A stretch of 64,000 bases of DNA from Polytrichum commune. Taxonomy: Eukaryota > Streptophyta > Polytrichopsida > Polytrichales > Polytrichaceae. How positions within the stretch are numbered: the first letter of the stretch is position 1; each line of letters opens with the position of its first letter. Location of the stretch: the NCBI GenBank assembly GCA_950295325.1, contig OX485803.1:70943554-71007553 (forward strand). The letters are read 5' to 3'. Both the position numbers and the translations under genes were made by a program. Positions 35,544-47,440 of this stretch are shown piece after piece. The notes beneath the pieces are model-generated. The model was given only the letters and a program-made list of their open reading frames with translations, had not been told where the DNA came from and made no database searches.

Positions 35544-35877
35544 ATTGAATTGAGTCACGAGAAATACATGAAAACTCCGAGGATCGCGATGCTTTTGAAT
35601 GCAATCCACGTGGACAAATTGAATGGTCGGCCGAAATCCGATCATGTGCATGGCCATGATTGATGATGATGGTGGTGGTGATCGGATGTTTGGGTGTTTG
35701 TAAGGTACCCGTGTTTGGTAAAGGAGAAGACAAGGGGGGGATGTTTTTTGGCCTTGCAAAAAGTGGACTCACGTCTTCACAAGCCACAAAGCCACATCAT
35801 TCTAGTTCCGCTTGTCCCCCATTTGGTCTGCCCCCGCCCCGCTTCTTCAAACCGGTTCCTTAAAACACTCAACCTTG
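35544..35877. other. Non-coding stretch
   Basis: GC-richer; contains overlapping unsupported frames. AACCGGTT at about 35850 resembles family D end motifs, so the family B insertion to the right may have landed in or near a family D copy. Confidence 0.3.
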
Positions 35878-35886
35878 CTACACTAA

Positions 35887-36976
35887 TGCCCCCTTCCCAC
35901 CTAACTTTAGGGCCACTTCACACATGGGCCACGAGCCGTGACCTTGTAATGGTGAGGACCCTTGACTCTCATCCAAGGGCCGTACCATGGGTGTTGGGAA
36001 AGTTGTTTGATGGAGTCACGGGCCCTCAAGCATAGTGTGAAGTGAGAATGGACCATGTTGTGGGACCATTGCATATTTTGTTGGTAGAAAAAAGAGGGGA
36101 GGATTTGGTTCGAGATAATATGTCTCCAATTTTATCAATTTTAAGAGAATTATTTCGTGGTGTTTGTTTGTCTGTTCTAGAACCTATTATGGAATTTGCC
36201 CTGCAGTCTATCTTGAAATTTATCCTGCTGGAAACATATATTAAAAAATTCATGGTTCTGCGGAATTTGCGTCAGGCCCACCTCTTGGAGATGGGCTTGA
36301 TGCAAATTCTGGTAGACCACACACCCTCATCCATAATCTGCCATGTAGGACTCCATGTAGACTTTTCATCCACAAACTTTTCTTTGGGCCTTTAGGCTTT
36401 CACCTCTTAGTGTGAAGTGAACTTGGACAGTCTCCGCCTTTTTGATCAATGAGAGCTCTTACATTGCCATGGTCAGGGGCCTTCAACCTTGTGTGTGAAG
36501 TGGCCCTTAGCTAAGACTAAAAGTTGGTTCTAACAACCCGGCCTTCACACCATCGACATTATCTAGTGCCAAGCCTAGTTGGCAAATGATGTGGCATGGT
36601 TTGAAAGTGGAGGTTTAATAAGCCTCAAGCACCCACCCTCCCATCGGTACCTAAACATGAGGCAAGAATGTAGGACCTTTAAAAGTGTCGCCTCCCGCCC
36701 TTGTGATTGGTTGCTTTTTAGTCTTAGCTATGAGGATACGAGGAGCTTCATTAACAAAAACCGATGGTAAGATAGGTGAGTAGTAAGGCATTTGGGGATG
36801 GGACAAAAATTACCCAACATTTTCATCGCTTGGTAGATAAAACAATGACCATGTGTGAAAGCTACTTAACTAAAACCTACTTGAAAATCTTCGGAGCAAG
36901 TTCTTGTAGGTGCATTGGGATAGCCGGATGCCTCCGCGATTATTAGTCTTAGCTAAAGTCAGGTGCGAAGGGGGCA
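35887..36976. mobile_element. Tourist-like MITE family U with nested element
   Basis: The ends TGCCCCCTTCCCACCTAACT and, on the opposite strand, TGCCCCCTTCGCACCTGACT are inverted repeats that continue into TTTAGCTAAGACTAA. TAA flanks both sides (35884-35886 and 36977-36979), giving a 3-bp target duplication. The element itself is about 490 bp; the rest is the family T insertion at 35910-36506, which split the left terminal repeat. A PIF/Harbinger-type relative is inferred from the 3-bp duplication. Confidence 0.8.
35910..36506. mobile_element. Tourist-like MITE family T, copy 3 (innermost)
   Basis: A 597-bp element with GGGCCACTTCACACA ends and TTA on both sides (35907-35909 and 36507-36509). 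It lies inside the left terminal repeat of family U; closing the gap restores ACTTTAGCTAAGAC, which matches the intact right end of family U. Its interior differs from copies 1 and 2 (subfamily or internal replacement). Confidence 0.85.
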
Positions 36977-37314
36977 TAAATATGATATGGAGTGTCATAT
37001 GGTATTTAATGTCACTGTGGTGATTCTTCGGATGACACTTCTTGTGAATACGTGACCGGATGTTGTCATGGATGATGGGTGAGTTCATCCGTTGGCCAAA
37101 AACCCTACCTTCTCTTTGTCGGCAACTTGGGATGAAAGATTGTCATGGGTGGTTGAGATTTGGATGAGAAGTCACTTGGTAAGTGACGGTGATCGCAACA
37201 CCGTGAATCTACAACCCCCCGGGATTTTTTACAAGGGATGAGAAAGAATGTTGGGTTAACATGTAGTGTTGGTGACACTATACCGCAGTTTACAATACCA
37301 CTAAATATCATGTT

Positions 37315-37545
37315 TAGTGTAGTTACAGATGAACCGGTTAAGTTTGAGGAATAACCAGTTGAGTTCGAGGAATAGCCGGTCAAAGTTCAAGACATTAGGA
37401 GAATCACGCATCATCTTAGAGGAATTGATGGAATGTTCTTCAATTTTAGTAAAGAAAGAAACCAAAAGATGGCAACATATAAACCCCAGGTTTGGACTTG
37501 GAAACACTAGGATCTCGACCGATTATGCCCAAAAATTTCCCCCAA
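37315..37545 (-). mobile_element. Family D, copy 4
   Basis: The plus strand runs GTTACAGATGAACCGGTTAA ... TTTGGACTTGGAAACACTAG ... CGACCGATTATGCCC to AAATTTCCCCC, the reverse of copy 1. It follows the family B terminus without a gap. Confidence 0.6.
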
Positions 37546-38695
37546 AAAAACTTCATTTCAAAATCGTCGCTTTTGAACGCATATAACCCCCCATTGAAGC
37601 CAACTCTATGAAACGCTCCCACAACTTGAAGTTTTAGTTCAACAATACCCAATTTCCATCATGAAGAGATTGTGTCAGTCACATGAAGGTTCTTAGAATG
37701 AACAACGAATTGAATCACATCCATCTCATTCTTCATAATCCCACAAATCTTTAATCACGTGCATAATTTGATCCCGATGGAAAATCACATAAAATAATGG
37801 CGATTGGGAGGACCTAGCTTGTGGTTCATCCATTGGTCATTCTTTCATGCCCACAAAAAGCTAGGTATTGGTTCACCTATATGACAACATTATGAGCATG
37901 AAAATCTTTGCTTTGACAATAGGTCCAAAATTTGATCAAATCATAATTAAAGTCATGTAGGGTAACTTACTATATTTCCTTCGACAATACGGTCAAGAAT
38001 GATTTGATCGAGTGAACACTAGAAGGAAACATGGTCCTTTTCCACACACAAAAGGACACTAATCTAACACTTTTAAGTGACCAACACACATGACGTTGAG
38101 GTTGCAGCCACTGTGGAGAAGGTGTCATCGTGGACTAGTCCAATTCTTTAGTAGATGAGATGTCAAAATCGTGTCGTGGATTTAGCATGTACAGACTTTG
38201 ACCGCGGCGGTAATTAAGTTTCTAATTCTGGGTAAAATTCAGTAGTAATTTAATGTCGAAGTTGAAGTGATCATGAACTTGGAGAAGTAATTTTCAAACA
38301 ACACGTGATATATATATCAAGCCTTTTAATTTTGGATTCATGAGAGGTACGTCCTTTGTACATCATAATTCCCTTTCGCTCTTACTCATGTCGTGACTCT
38401 GAGTCCGACAGAAGTGAGACCTCTGAATTCCAACGCGTTTTTTTTTGTTTTTTTTGTTTTTGAAATAAAAATTTTAAGAGTCCTGTCAGCCAACTTTGCT
38501 GCATCAGTGAAAGAAAGAGTTCGATGTGGCACTAAATTACTAGTACCATGAAAGCCCAGTCACGGATACTAGTAGTACCAAAGTGCAATGAACCTCTCAC
38601 TGCAAGTGACTTGGCTAAGTCCCGGCCAGACCATTTTTAATAATAATAATAATAATAATAATTTCAAGTTGATGATGGGAGTTGTTGATGACTAC
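37546..38695. other. Non-coding stretch with family G fragment
   Basis: 38325-38385 matches the right end of family G (CATGAGAGGTACGTCC, then CATAATTCCCTTTCGCTC). A TAA microsatellite occupies 38639-38662. No gene. Confidence 0.4.
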
Positions 38696-38698
38696 TCA

Positions 38699-39197
38699 GG
38701 GCCACTTCACACATGAGCCAAGAGCCGTGACCATGAAATTGTGAGAGCCCAAAAGAAAGTGTCCAAAGGCCGTCCCAACACACCTCCAAAATCTTGTAGT
38801 GTGGTCACGGATCCTCAAGTGTGGTGTGAAGTTATACGTGACCAGACCCTCAACCAACTGCTATTTCCATGGATTTATATTCATGCGGGCCCTCACGCAT
38901 GATAGAATAGAATAAATCAACGGTTGTGAGCGTTCGGAATGCCATGATCTCTCGGTTTTGAATTAGGCCTACATCCAAGAGGTGGTTTTTGAAAATAGTC
39001 CAAGTGACCATGAAACATGATCCATTCAATGCCATGTAGAAATCCATGTAGACTTTACATCCATCTTGCATGCACATACTCCGTTGGTCCCTCAAGCGTA
39101 GTGTGAAGGAAACTTGGACTAGCTCCATCTTTTCCACCAATGAGAGTGCTTGAAGTGTAATGGCCATGGGCTCTTAGTCTCGTGTGTGAAGTGGCCC
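38699..39197 (-). mobile_element. Tourist-like MITE family T, copy 2
   Basis: A 499-bp element flanked by TCA on both sides (38696-38698 and 39198-39200), with ends GGGCCACTTCACACA. It is closely similar to copy 1 but inverted. The minus frame 38850-39167 (about 105 codons) matches the copy 1 frame at roughly two thirds of residues, with one in-frame 3-base loss; the shared stretch includes SMCMQDGCKVYMD and LNGSCFMVTW. Confidence 0.88.
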
Positions 39198-39235
39198 TCA
39201 AGCTCAAACGAAATGGTTGGGAAAACGGAGGAGTT

Positions 39236-39655
39236 GTAAGGTAGAAAAACGGAAAATGATGAATGACCACTATTACTGCATTGGTTGAGGAGTAGAATGA
39301 TTATTGTGTGGACCCAAAATGACTGATTGTAAAAGTGGTAGCCCGAAAAGGATGTAGTGATAGGCCAGATGCAATGATGGTTTCACACCACTTGGGATCA
39401 CTTTTGCATGGCATTGAGTTAACCGTTTTGTGTGCATTCATATGCAAAGTAGGATATTTTGATGCTCAATTAGGGAGACTCTTTTTGTACAAATAAGGGG
39501 CTTGGTCGATTTGCCTTTTTGGGAAAATGCAACTAGTTATTCACAACATCTTGCATTCCTCATCATTTCTTCTACTGCATCTTTTCAAAATACTACACAA
39601 ATTTCAAGGCACTCTTTCTTGCTGATTCAACTTATTTACACCGTTTTCCATTTTT
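39236..39655 (+). mobile_element. Dispersed element family H, copy 2
   Basis: The best plus-strand copy of family H, immediately downstream of a family T element, just as copy 1 lies near the other family T element. The conserved neighbourhood (T plus H in opposite orientation) suggests a segmental inverted duplication of roughly 33.6-34.7 kb and 38.7-39.7 kb. Confidence 0.65.
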
Positions 39656-42600
39656 GCACCTTAATCGGGTTTGTGTTGATGACCTTTATTTTTCTTTATT
39701 TTTCTTTTCTTATAGCTTCAAGTTTCCATGGTGTGTTGCTCGTAGGCTACATTGTGTGATTAGAATATCTTTATTTGATGGGATAGTACTCTCCCTTTGC
39801 ACTCTCGGGTTTTGAAGGTATGCATGTGTTATTCGGTTACTTTTCTTAGCCCAACCTCTACATTGGATTGGTTTCTAGATTGGTGAGGTTCAAAGAACAA
39901 GCACCTTGAATACACGTGTTCAAAGGATATTGGACTACGTCTTCAAATTCTCCACATCCAATAGTGAACTTAATTGGGAGGACCTATATATTCACTTAAG
40001 GAATCAACAAACATGCCCTGGTAACAATAACTAAATAAGAAGAGGTTTTTTTAATTTCCAATCTCATATTTCTTGATGTTTCATTGCAAATTTCTAACGC
40101 AACACAAGTTTCACTATGTGCTTCGAATGAACTAAAGTTGGAGAACATGAAAACCGAACCAAAGACCACGCACATATCTTAGTCTAGGTATGTGCGTTGG
40201 ACCCCTAAATGCAAAAATGATTCATTAGCACGACATTATATACATGATTTGTGAAAGCATAGGCAAAATGTGGTGAAAGAACATTGTACGCTATTGTATT
40301 ACATTTGATGTTCATGTTTTTCATTTTCTTTCCATAAATATGGTTTAGCGAGGCATTGTAATTGTTGAACCATGTTACTAAGTTGGGTCCCATGCCACAT
40401 TCTATGGTTGTCACTTGTACCTCAATGATTACAAGATCATTTATATGCGTTGATAAACGCATAGTGTGGACCATAGGAAAATAGATGTACAATATAGTGT
40501 TTCAAAAAGAAAATGGAGGAGAGGGGGATATGTTATGGCAAAAGCAAGCCATAATTTAAGTTGCCAACTTGGGATTGCACTAGTGTAAAGGAGCTATATT
40601 CCTTTTGGAGATGAAGGTTCCCTTATTTAAATAACAAATCTTCTTATCTCAAGCATCTAAGTGTTGCAGTGATTAACCTACTTGGATGTCTCAAATTTTT
40701 CAACATCTAATATTGAGGTGACTAACATATATGGAAATTGTTTTCCCTACTCACATGGAGAAATAATCACATTTGTTCAAAGTCATCCGCAAGAGGGATT
40801 TGATCCATTGGTCACCAATTATACATGTTTTGGTTGTTTATGATATTTTCACATGGGTATCTATATCTATATCTATATATCTATATATCTATATATCTAT
40901 ATGTGTGTGTGTGTGTGTGAAGCCTTAATATAGCCCATAGATAGCATGGCAACATGTGTATGATATGAAACATAGTGCTCAACATGTGTGTAGTACCTCC
41001 AATCTTATAATAATTAAATTGATTAATATGGTTGAATCAATGGCATTTTATTGAGATAATACTTGAAAGATATAATTTTAAATTTAATGGCTCACATTGA
41101 ATACAAAAAAAAACAATCATTTGAGATTAATAGTTGAAGTTGGGAATCACCGGCTATTGATCTCGCGATATTTTCATAGTATTGATCAAGAGATTAATGC
41201 TTATGTAACAAAATTCATAACTTGGAACGAACAACTTCTTCATTATTTTCACAACTTATAGCAATGACTAGGACAAGGACTTGATATTTGACCAACACTA
41301 CCACTATATAGTGGCAGGTACATTGCTTACTATATCATTTTTAAGATGTTTTGAAGAATTTAACAATTATTCATGTAAAAAAATTACAAAGAGGGAAAAA
41401 TACTTACTGGAATAATATACATGTCAAAATGGAATCCTTTAACAAATTAATAATTCAAGAATATTTTTCCTAAACCTCCCTCGGACTGTGGTAGTGTGCT
41501 CCCCATACCCAATGCCTAGGTGTTAAATACCTAATCGCAAATTATGTTGGTTGGCTATTGTACTCACCAATTACAACATTGAGAGAGAGAGACATGGAAA
41601 TTAAAAAGAAAGGAAACAACGACAACGACAACAACAACATTGTAACCATAGAATCCCACATGAAAACAAAAAATCAATACTATGCATTTTGATTTGACAA
41701 GTATGAGACTAAAGTGTTAGTGTATTCTAATTAGTAGTAATGCATTTAATCCCAATTATCCCTCCAAGGCCATTTTGAATAATTTTTTTTCTAATTTGTT
41801 GCTCAACTTAAATTGTATTGAAAAACATAACCATGTAAATTATATGTTAATTATTCTAAGTACACGCTTACAAATTTTGAGATGATCCAATCACATATAG
41901 TATATTCTTCTACACATCGAGGTCTACACATTGAACACAAAGTGTCCTAGAGTGAGTCCAGTCAATGACTTGGCTGGTAATAAAAGTGTAACCAATACAA
42001 CTATCTTGATCTTCAACCATAACCATCTACGCACATGCAATTGGATGGGATGATCTTACCATACAATTCAACATGTTATACTTTTAGACTGTGCTTGTCT
42101 TATTTTTAGTTAAAAACCCGTGTCATTCCAATGTTCAACGACTCCTAACAAGTACATCATTTATTAAATTTAATGTAGATCACACTATTTGCAAGGTGTC
42201 TCTCACTCTACTCTTGTGTGAAAAATTGATGACACTTGTCACACTTTGCAATGCAGTCATGCACACCCTCTCAAGAGTTGACATGTGGCGGTTCCGCACT
42301 AAACCCAATATTTAATGTAGTTCCATAGTAAGCAACATACAGATGCATTCTTGGATGTTGGTTCGCGTGGAGTTGAAAAAGTTGCACCAAGCAACTTGTT
42401 GTCACCGAACTCGACCTAAAACCCGCCTTCCAAGTGCATGGTGAAATTTAGTCTTCCAAGATATTTATGACATAATCAATACCTCTCTAGCGCACTAATT
42501 CCGGTGTCGAAACAACTTAGAAGAAAAACAACGAAATATATTCTATAGAGAATATATACATATTCTCTACGCTTTGAGTAAATGGGTCAAAGGTACGGTC

Positions 42601-42820
42601 ATGAGGAATGCAACCTTTTTCCTCAAGCACTCAAAGGAGCTATACCTAGTTTGAAAACGATCCCTAGTTATCTTCCTCAAGTGTCACATGCAACATGTTT
42701 GTGCGTGAGACCACAATTCCTGCAACAACATGCAAATCAAAGTTCTAATTCGTATACTACTCGGATTCCCAAGATTAGAAGCATTTGTGCGTCCCCAAAT
42801 GTATGTGGAAAAAAGCCAAG
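39656..42820. other. Non-coding stretch
   Basis: 39860-39945 is R1 copy 4. A CTATAT/TG compound microsatellite occupies 40859-40919. 42165-42330 ends with GCACTAAACCCAATATTTAA, a probable decayed family B terminus. No gene was recognised; minus frame 40205-40492 has no known domain. Confidence 0.4.
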
Positions 42821-42821
42821 G

Positions 42822-43060
42822 AGAGAGGGAATTGTCCTACACGAGCCTCTCATTCATCCAACATAAAAGTTCTAAAATAGCATGCAGTCCAAAGGTTACA
42901 CTTTTTGGTTGATTTGACATTATAATCAGATTTAAAGACCCCGAATTAGTATACTTGAGGTAGTTTGAGATGAACAAGCAACAAACCTATTGGGGGTTAA
43001 GTTTTTATGTTGGATGGATGAGAGGTACGCTGGTCATATATGATAATTCCCTCTCACTTG
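42822..43060 (+). mobile_element. MITE family G, copy 3
   Basis: Ends AGAGAGGGAATTGTCC and AATTCCCTCTCACTTG pair, with inner repeats CCTCTCATTCATCCAACATA against ATGTTGGATGGATGAGAGGT. Candidate 9-bp flanks AAGCCAAGG and AAGCCATGA agree at seven positions. Confidence 0.65.
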
Positions 43061-44263
43061 AAGCCATGATCAATTTGACAAAGTTTTGGAACTGATATTG
43101 AATTGGCGGGAATGACCAAGCTTTGCCAATAGTGAGTCATAAGAAGGTCACATGACATGCCCTAGTTATGTTGGCTATTGAGCTTGGAATATTTAACAAA
43201 TTATGAGCACGTAGTTCGGTTTCTTGCAAACACGTGTCTTTCTTGTGTCCGTTCTTAGACCTTCACCTAACCACTCACCACTCAAATATAGGTATTCAAT
43301 TAAGACAAATAACCAAACTACACATGTTCATCTTATTGTCAAAAGACTTCAGCATGGGTGGAGGAGATATCTTTGGGAGGTTGATGAAAAAATTGGATGC
43401 CACAATAGATAAATGCACCTCATGGTCCACCATGGGTAAGGTGGATCAAATGGTTTCTAGCATTTAGGTACATATCCAAGTTTGAAATCTTATTGGAGAG
43501 ATAATCATCGTGTAGATCATCTATGAGTTCCACTTAAAGAATTCGGAATATATTCACCTTGATTACATAATTTCAAGCTCTAATTGTTGTGTTCCTCATT
43601 CCTATGTCAATGCCAGTCGATTTTTGGTTTAAGTGCGTGACCTTTCCAAATACTAATGCCAAATGATCAATAATCTAACCCTTCTTAGATTTGCTTTCGA
43701 TAATTTTCAAAACGATGAACAATATAGACTTTTGTGTTTCTAATTTATTAGAGCAAAAGTTGAGTTAGAATACACTTGCATTCTTTTGCTACGATGAACA
43801 CCATATTCATATGAATTCCAAAATTGATGAGGAAAGCGGCTACAACCTCGATTTGGAAATGCCTACCATCTCGTACTAAGTTCGTGCTTCATATTGTAGG
43901 AGAAGTGGGCTACAATGATTGTTCCAATTAATGTGTGTGGTACTAATTCCCAAAACACACACTATTTTGTCAAATCTAAACACTAGCAAAGGCTGAATTT
44001 GTTTGCCGACTGACACGAAATTCATGAATACTTGGTCATGTACTATGCATTTCAAGAAAATTAGTGTGTAATGTAAGGTGTTTGTAGAGTACATATATAA
44101 TTTTGTTTGGATGAGCTTGAAGAGGTTTTATCGTCTCTTTAGTTGGCACTTACTCACTCTTGGGGCATCTCCTAACACCAAGAAACTGAAGAGAGCTTGT
44201 ATTGAGGGTTTCCGACACTTTGACATTTCGGACTCTTGAAACCCTGGACCTTATGGTCGCACT
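43061..44263. other. Non-coding stretch
   Basis: 43215-43290 is R1 copy 5 (minus). 43950-43975 contains a partial terminus (ACACACTATTTTGTC) of the element that follows. No gene. Confidence 0.4.
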
Positions 44264-44468
44264 ACACTATTTTGTCTATATGGTTACATGTGGAGTTACA
44301 TATTGCTATAACTTTAAACTGAGAGTATCACTTCAACAACACAAGTAATTAGTGTGCACACCGAATAACATGATATAACTTGGGGAAAAACGATAATGTC
44401 GGCCAAAAAAAAGTTGTAGCAACATGTAACTTTGAATGAGAACCCACACTAATTAGACAAAATAGTGT
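44264..44468. mobile_element. 205-bp MITE with ACACTATTTTGTCTA ends
   Basis: The left end ACACTATTTTGTCTATAT pairs with the right end, reverse complement AACACTATTTTGTCTAAT. Pairing resumes inside with GTTACATATTGCT against AGCAACATGTAAC. The total arm is about 55 bp. Flanking TA is the only candidate duplication. Confidence 0.6.
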
Positions 44469-46446
44469 TAATTTCATAGCGTAAAGAAATTTAGCATCAC
44501 CTCCTTCACTAATTTCTCACACGCACCATTAGCCCGCCCTCGCTAATTGGGAGAATCAATGAATGAACAAGTAACCATTTTAAGACCCATCTACCACCTT
44601 ATTTTGTTCCTAGGATTGCTATCTTTACCTAGTGCGCTTGCTTTCGTATGTTTTTGGGCACCTCCATGAATCACACACTTTTTGGAAACTATCTTTTGGA
44701 ACTGATGTGCACCGCAAACTATCTTCCGGAAATTATCTCATTCTAAGTATCCGATGTTTTTAGAAACAATAAAAAAATCCTCTTCTTCTTCGTGCCAACT
44801 AATATCTTCAAACACGCTTGGAATAAATCACTTTGGAATATGAATAATTCCGCACAAAATCGCGATCATCGTGTTTTGAAGTTAAGTATAGGGCCGGCTC
44901 CTCACCCACCCATCCAACGACTTCCACTCGCCCTCGCAAGGCTTCGATCGAAGGTTGCATGCTACTCGTACATACTATTTTGCACACCATTTTAGTAGCA
45001 TCGTCCAATTTCGAGTCCGGATCCCATTTTGGTTCTTATTTTGGGCACTCGGGCGATCGATGGTCCACCCTATGTTCGCCCTTCGCAAATGTTATCCATT
45101 CGTGCTCGAAGTAATGATAACCATCCATGAGCTCGGGTTTCGTGCAAAGTTTCCGGGTATTTGGGAATAGTGTCCTTTATAATATAAAAACAATATTGTA
45201 TATTAACTTACTAACTTGTGCCTATACATAATGGCATCCGTGATGTGCGGGCATGAGGTCACCGTTCTCAAGCTCATCCATTCACGAGCAAGTACTAGTG
45301 TCGGCGATGAGAGAGAGAGAGAGAGAGAATAATTTTATTTTTGTGATCTTTTCGACTCGACCTTTTCTTTGAATTCCGAAAGTAAGTTACACACGGGTAA
45401 GTTACCGAGTTCTTGCTTCGTCGTTTCTTGTGATGGCTCCCGGTTGATGCTTGTGATCACAAAGTTCAAAGCCTTTGAAATGGGTTAAGGAATCATGCCT
45501 ACAATGGACATTTTGATGAGTTTGGGTATTGAAAGTGATTTAGTTCAAATGTCAATTAAATTCTTGTTGGATCAACAATTTATGTGGATTTGGAAATCAT
45601 GTTACACGTGTTAGTTGAATCCTATCTCAATTTTTATGATTTTTTAAATGTAAATGTACGCATGACCCATTGTTGGTCATATAGTGACATCCATTGAGCA
45701 ACTTCTGGGGGACTATGTAACATATGCTTCGTGTCCACTATACTCATGGGTTTATGTGTCTATAATGAATCACAAACTGAAACATGTGCACTCATCTTAA
45801 TACTTATTATGAGTATGGTAAGCAACACAAAAAGCCCTTGATAATGTGTAATATCCATGTGCCCTCACGAGTTTAAGGCAACAACAAGTAGGCAAGGTTA
45901 AATATACTATAGTTGGGTGACACATGTCAATTAACATGCATTATCGGTGCAACGAGGAACCAAGGTGATGCAAGATAAACCAAGGTTTCATATCACAAGG
46001 GGATGTGGCTATGGCTTACCACCATCATCTTCCTTGCCACTAGAACAATGCCACATCAACAATATTCCTCCTCACATGGATTATAGTTAGTATTATGGAC
46101 TAAATAACCAACAAGAGAAGAGTGGACGATGAGCTGTGGAAGTGGCAAATCATCCACCTGCTCGAGTTGGTTACCAATCATAAGTACATAGTTGACGCAT
46201 GAGGTGGTGTTCCATGATTGGGAAAATAAATAAATTCTACATACATTGGAAGACTTGTGATGGTGGTGGTGGTGAGGCCATTGCTTCACCGCTCCCAAAA
46301 AAACAAAAAAAACAAAAAAAAAGGAGGAAGAAAGAAAGAAAGAAAGATAGAGAAGGGCCACATGCCAAGATCTAAAAGAGTTTCCACCATACTTACCTAC
46401 AATACATAAAAGTTTCTGAAGAAAAAAGACCACGTCAATGTTTGAA
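44469..46446. other. Non-coding stretch, CpG-retaining from 44.8 to 45.5 kb
   Basis: 44860-45470 keeps far more CpG dinucleotides than the surrounding DNA, with words such as TCGATCGAAGG and GGGCGATCGATGG. Frames here (44792-45170) match nothing known. A GA microsatellite lies at 45308-45328. The long minus frame 46056-46493 reads through GGT and AAG microsatellites and is rejected as a gene. Confidence 0.35.
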
Positions 46447-46650
46447 GAGATTTTGGGCATAATTGGTTGAGATCCAAGTGTTTCCAAGTCCAATCGGTTA
46501 CATGTTGATATAAATATTGGTTTTCTTTATTGATCTAGGGTATACTATCTAAATTCTTCTAAAACAATCAGGTTTGTTCATGAAGCCTTCAATCAATTAT
46601 TCTCAATCTCAATCGCTTTATTTGTAATTACCAGTTGGTTCTCCCCATTC
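46447..46650 (+). mobile_element. Family D, copy 5
   Basis: Runs from GAGATTTTGGGCATAATTGG through TCCAAGTCCAATCGGTTACA and CGCTTTATTTGTAATTACCA to GTTGGTTCTCCCC. A full-length but diverged copy of about 205 bp. Confidence 0.6.
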
Positions 46651-46787
46651 GTTGGATCACATGCCAAAGATTCCTTCCCAAAACATACATGTGACTTTCA
46701 AAGTCAATTGACCCAAAAGTAGTAATTTGCATACTATAAAACAATTCACTACATTTTCACCTTTGTAATGGACGAGTTTACATAAGG

Positions 46788-47210
46788 TAGAATAATAAAA
46801 AAACGGTGAATGACTACTACTAGTGCACTAGATTAAAGGTAGAAAGATTACCGTGTGGACCCAAAATGATTAATTGGAAAAGTGATGGCTCAAAAAGGAT
46901 GCAATGTTGGATTGGATCCAGTGATTGGATGGGTACTGTTTCACACCACTTGTGATCACTTTTAGGTGCCATTATATTAACCATTTTGTGTGCATTTTGA
47001 TGCTCAAATTAGGGAGATAGTATTATACAAGTAGGGGGTTTGACTTATTTGCCTCTTTGGGAAAATGTAACTAATTATTGACATGGAATAATATTTTGAA
47101 ATAACTTGCATTTCCTCATCATTTCCTCTACTCCATCTCTAAAAAACATTGCACAAATTTCAAGCCACTCATTTTGGCCAAATCAACTTATTATCATTGT
47201 TTTTCGTAAG
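46788..47210 (+). mobile_element. Dispersed element family H, copy 3
   Basis: The most diverged of the three family H copies. It starts near AAAAAAACGGTGAATGAC and ends near CATTGTTTTTCG, with TGTGGACCCAAAATGATTAA and TTTCACACCACTTGTGATCA inside. Confidence 0.6.
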
Positions 47211-47440
47211 TCATATCTACCTTAGACACCACAAATCCCTACATGTCTATGGTCATTCATAGTCTTATTTTAATAGTTTCTCCTAGTGGAGGTTCGTAGG
47301 AGTCAATTATGATGGAGTTTAACATATATTAGAGGCACCTATTCCCAATTAGGACCCCATCGGCAATCTACAAGGTATTGGAATTTTGATCAACCCAGAA
47401 CTGATCACTTCTATATAACTCCAATTTGAATTGTATTTCA

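Larger units (their letters stand above)
35878..37322 (+). mobile_element. MITE family B, copy carrying two nested insertions
   Basis: The left end survives as CTACAC-TAA (35878-35886) and resumes at 36977 with TAAATATGATATGGAGTGTC, then ATATGGTATTTAATGTCACT. The right end is TAAATATCATGTTTAGTGTA plus G at 37322. With the insertion removed, the left end matches the other family B copies. It continues on the right directly into family D copy 4. Confidence 0.75.

Noticed and set aside
35343-35787. Two overlapping minus frames of 113 and 138 codons
   Set aside because: They run through the CT microsatellite at the end of a family G MITE (Arg-Glu-Lys repeats) and have no domain.
46056-46493. 145-codon minus-strand frame
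   Set aside because: It reads through GGT, AAAAC and AAAG microsatellites (giving His, Ser and Phe runs) and into family D copy 5; no domain is visible.
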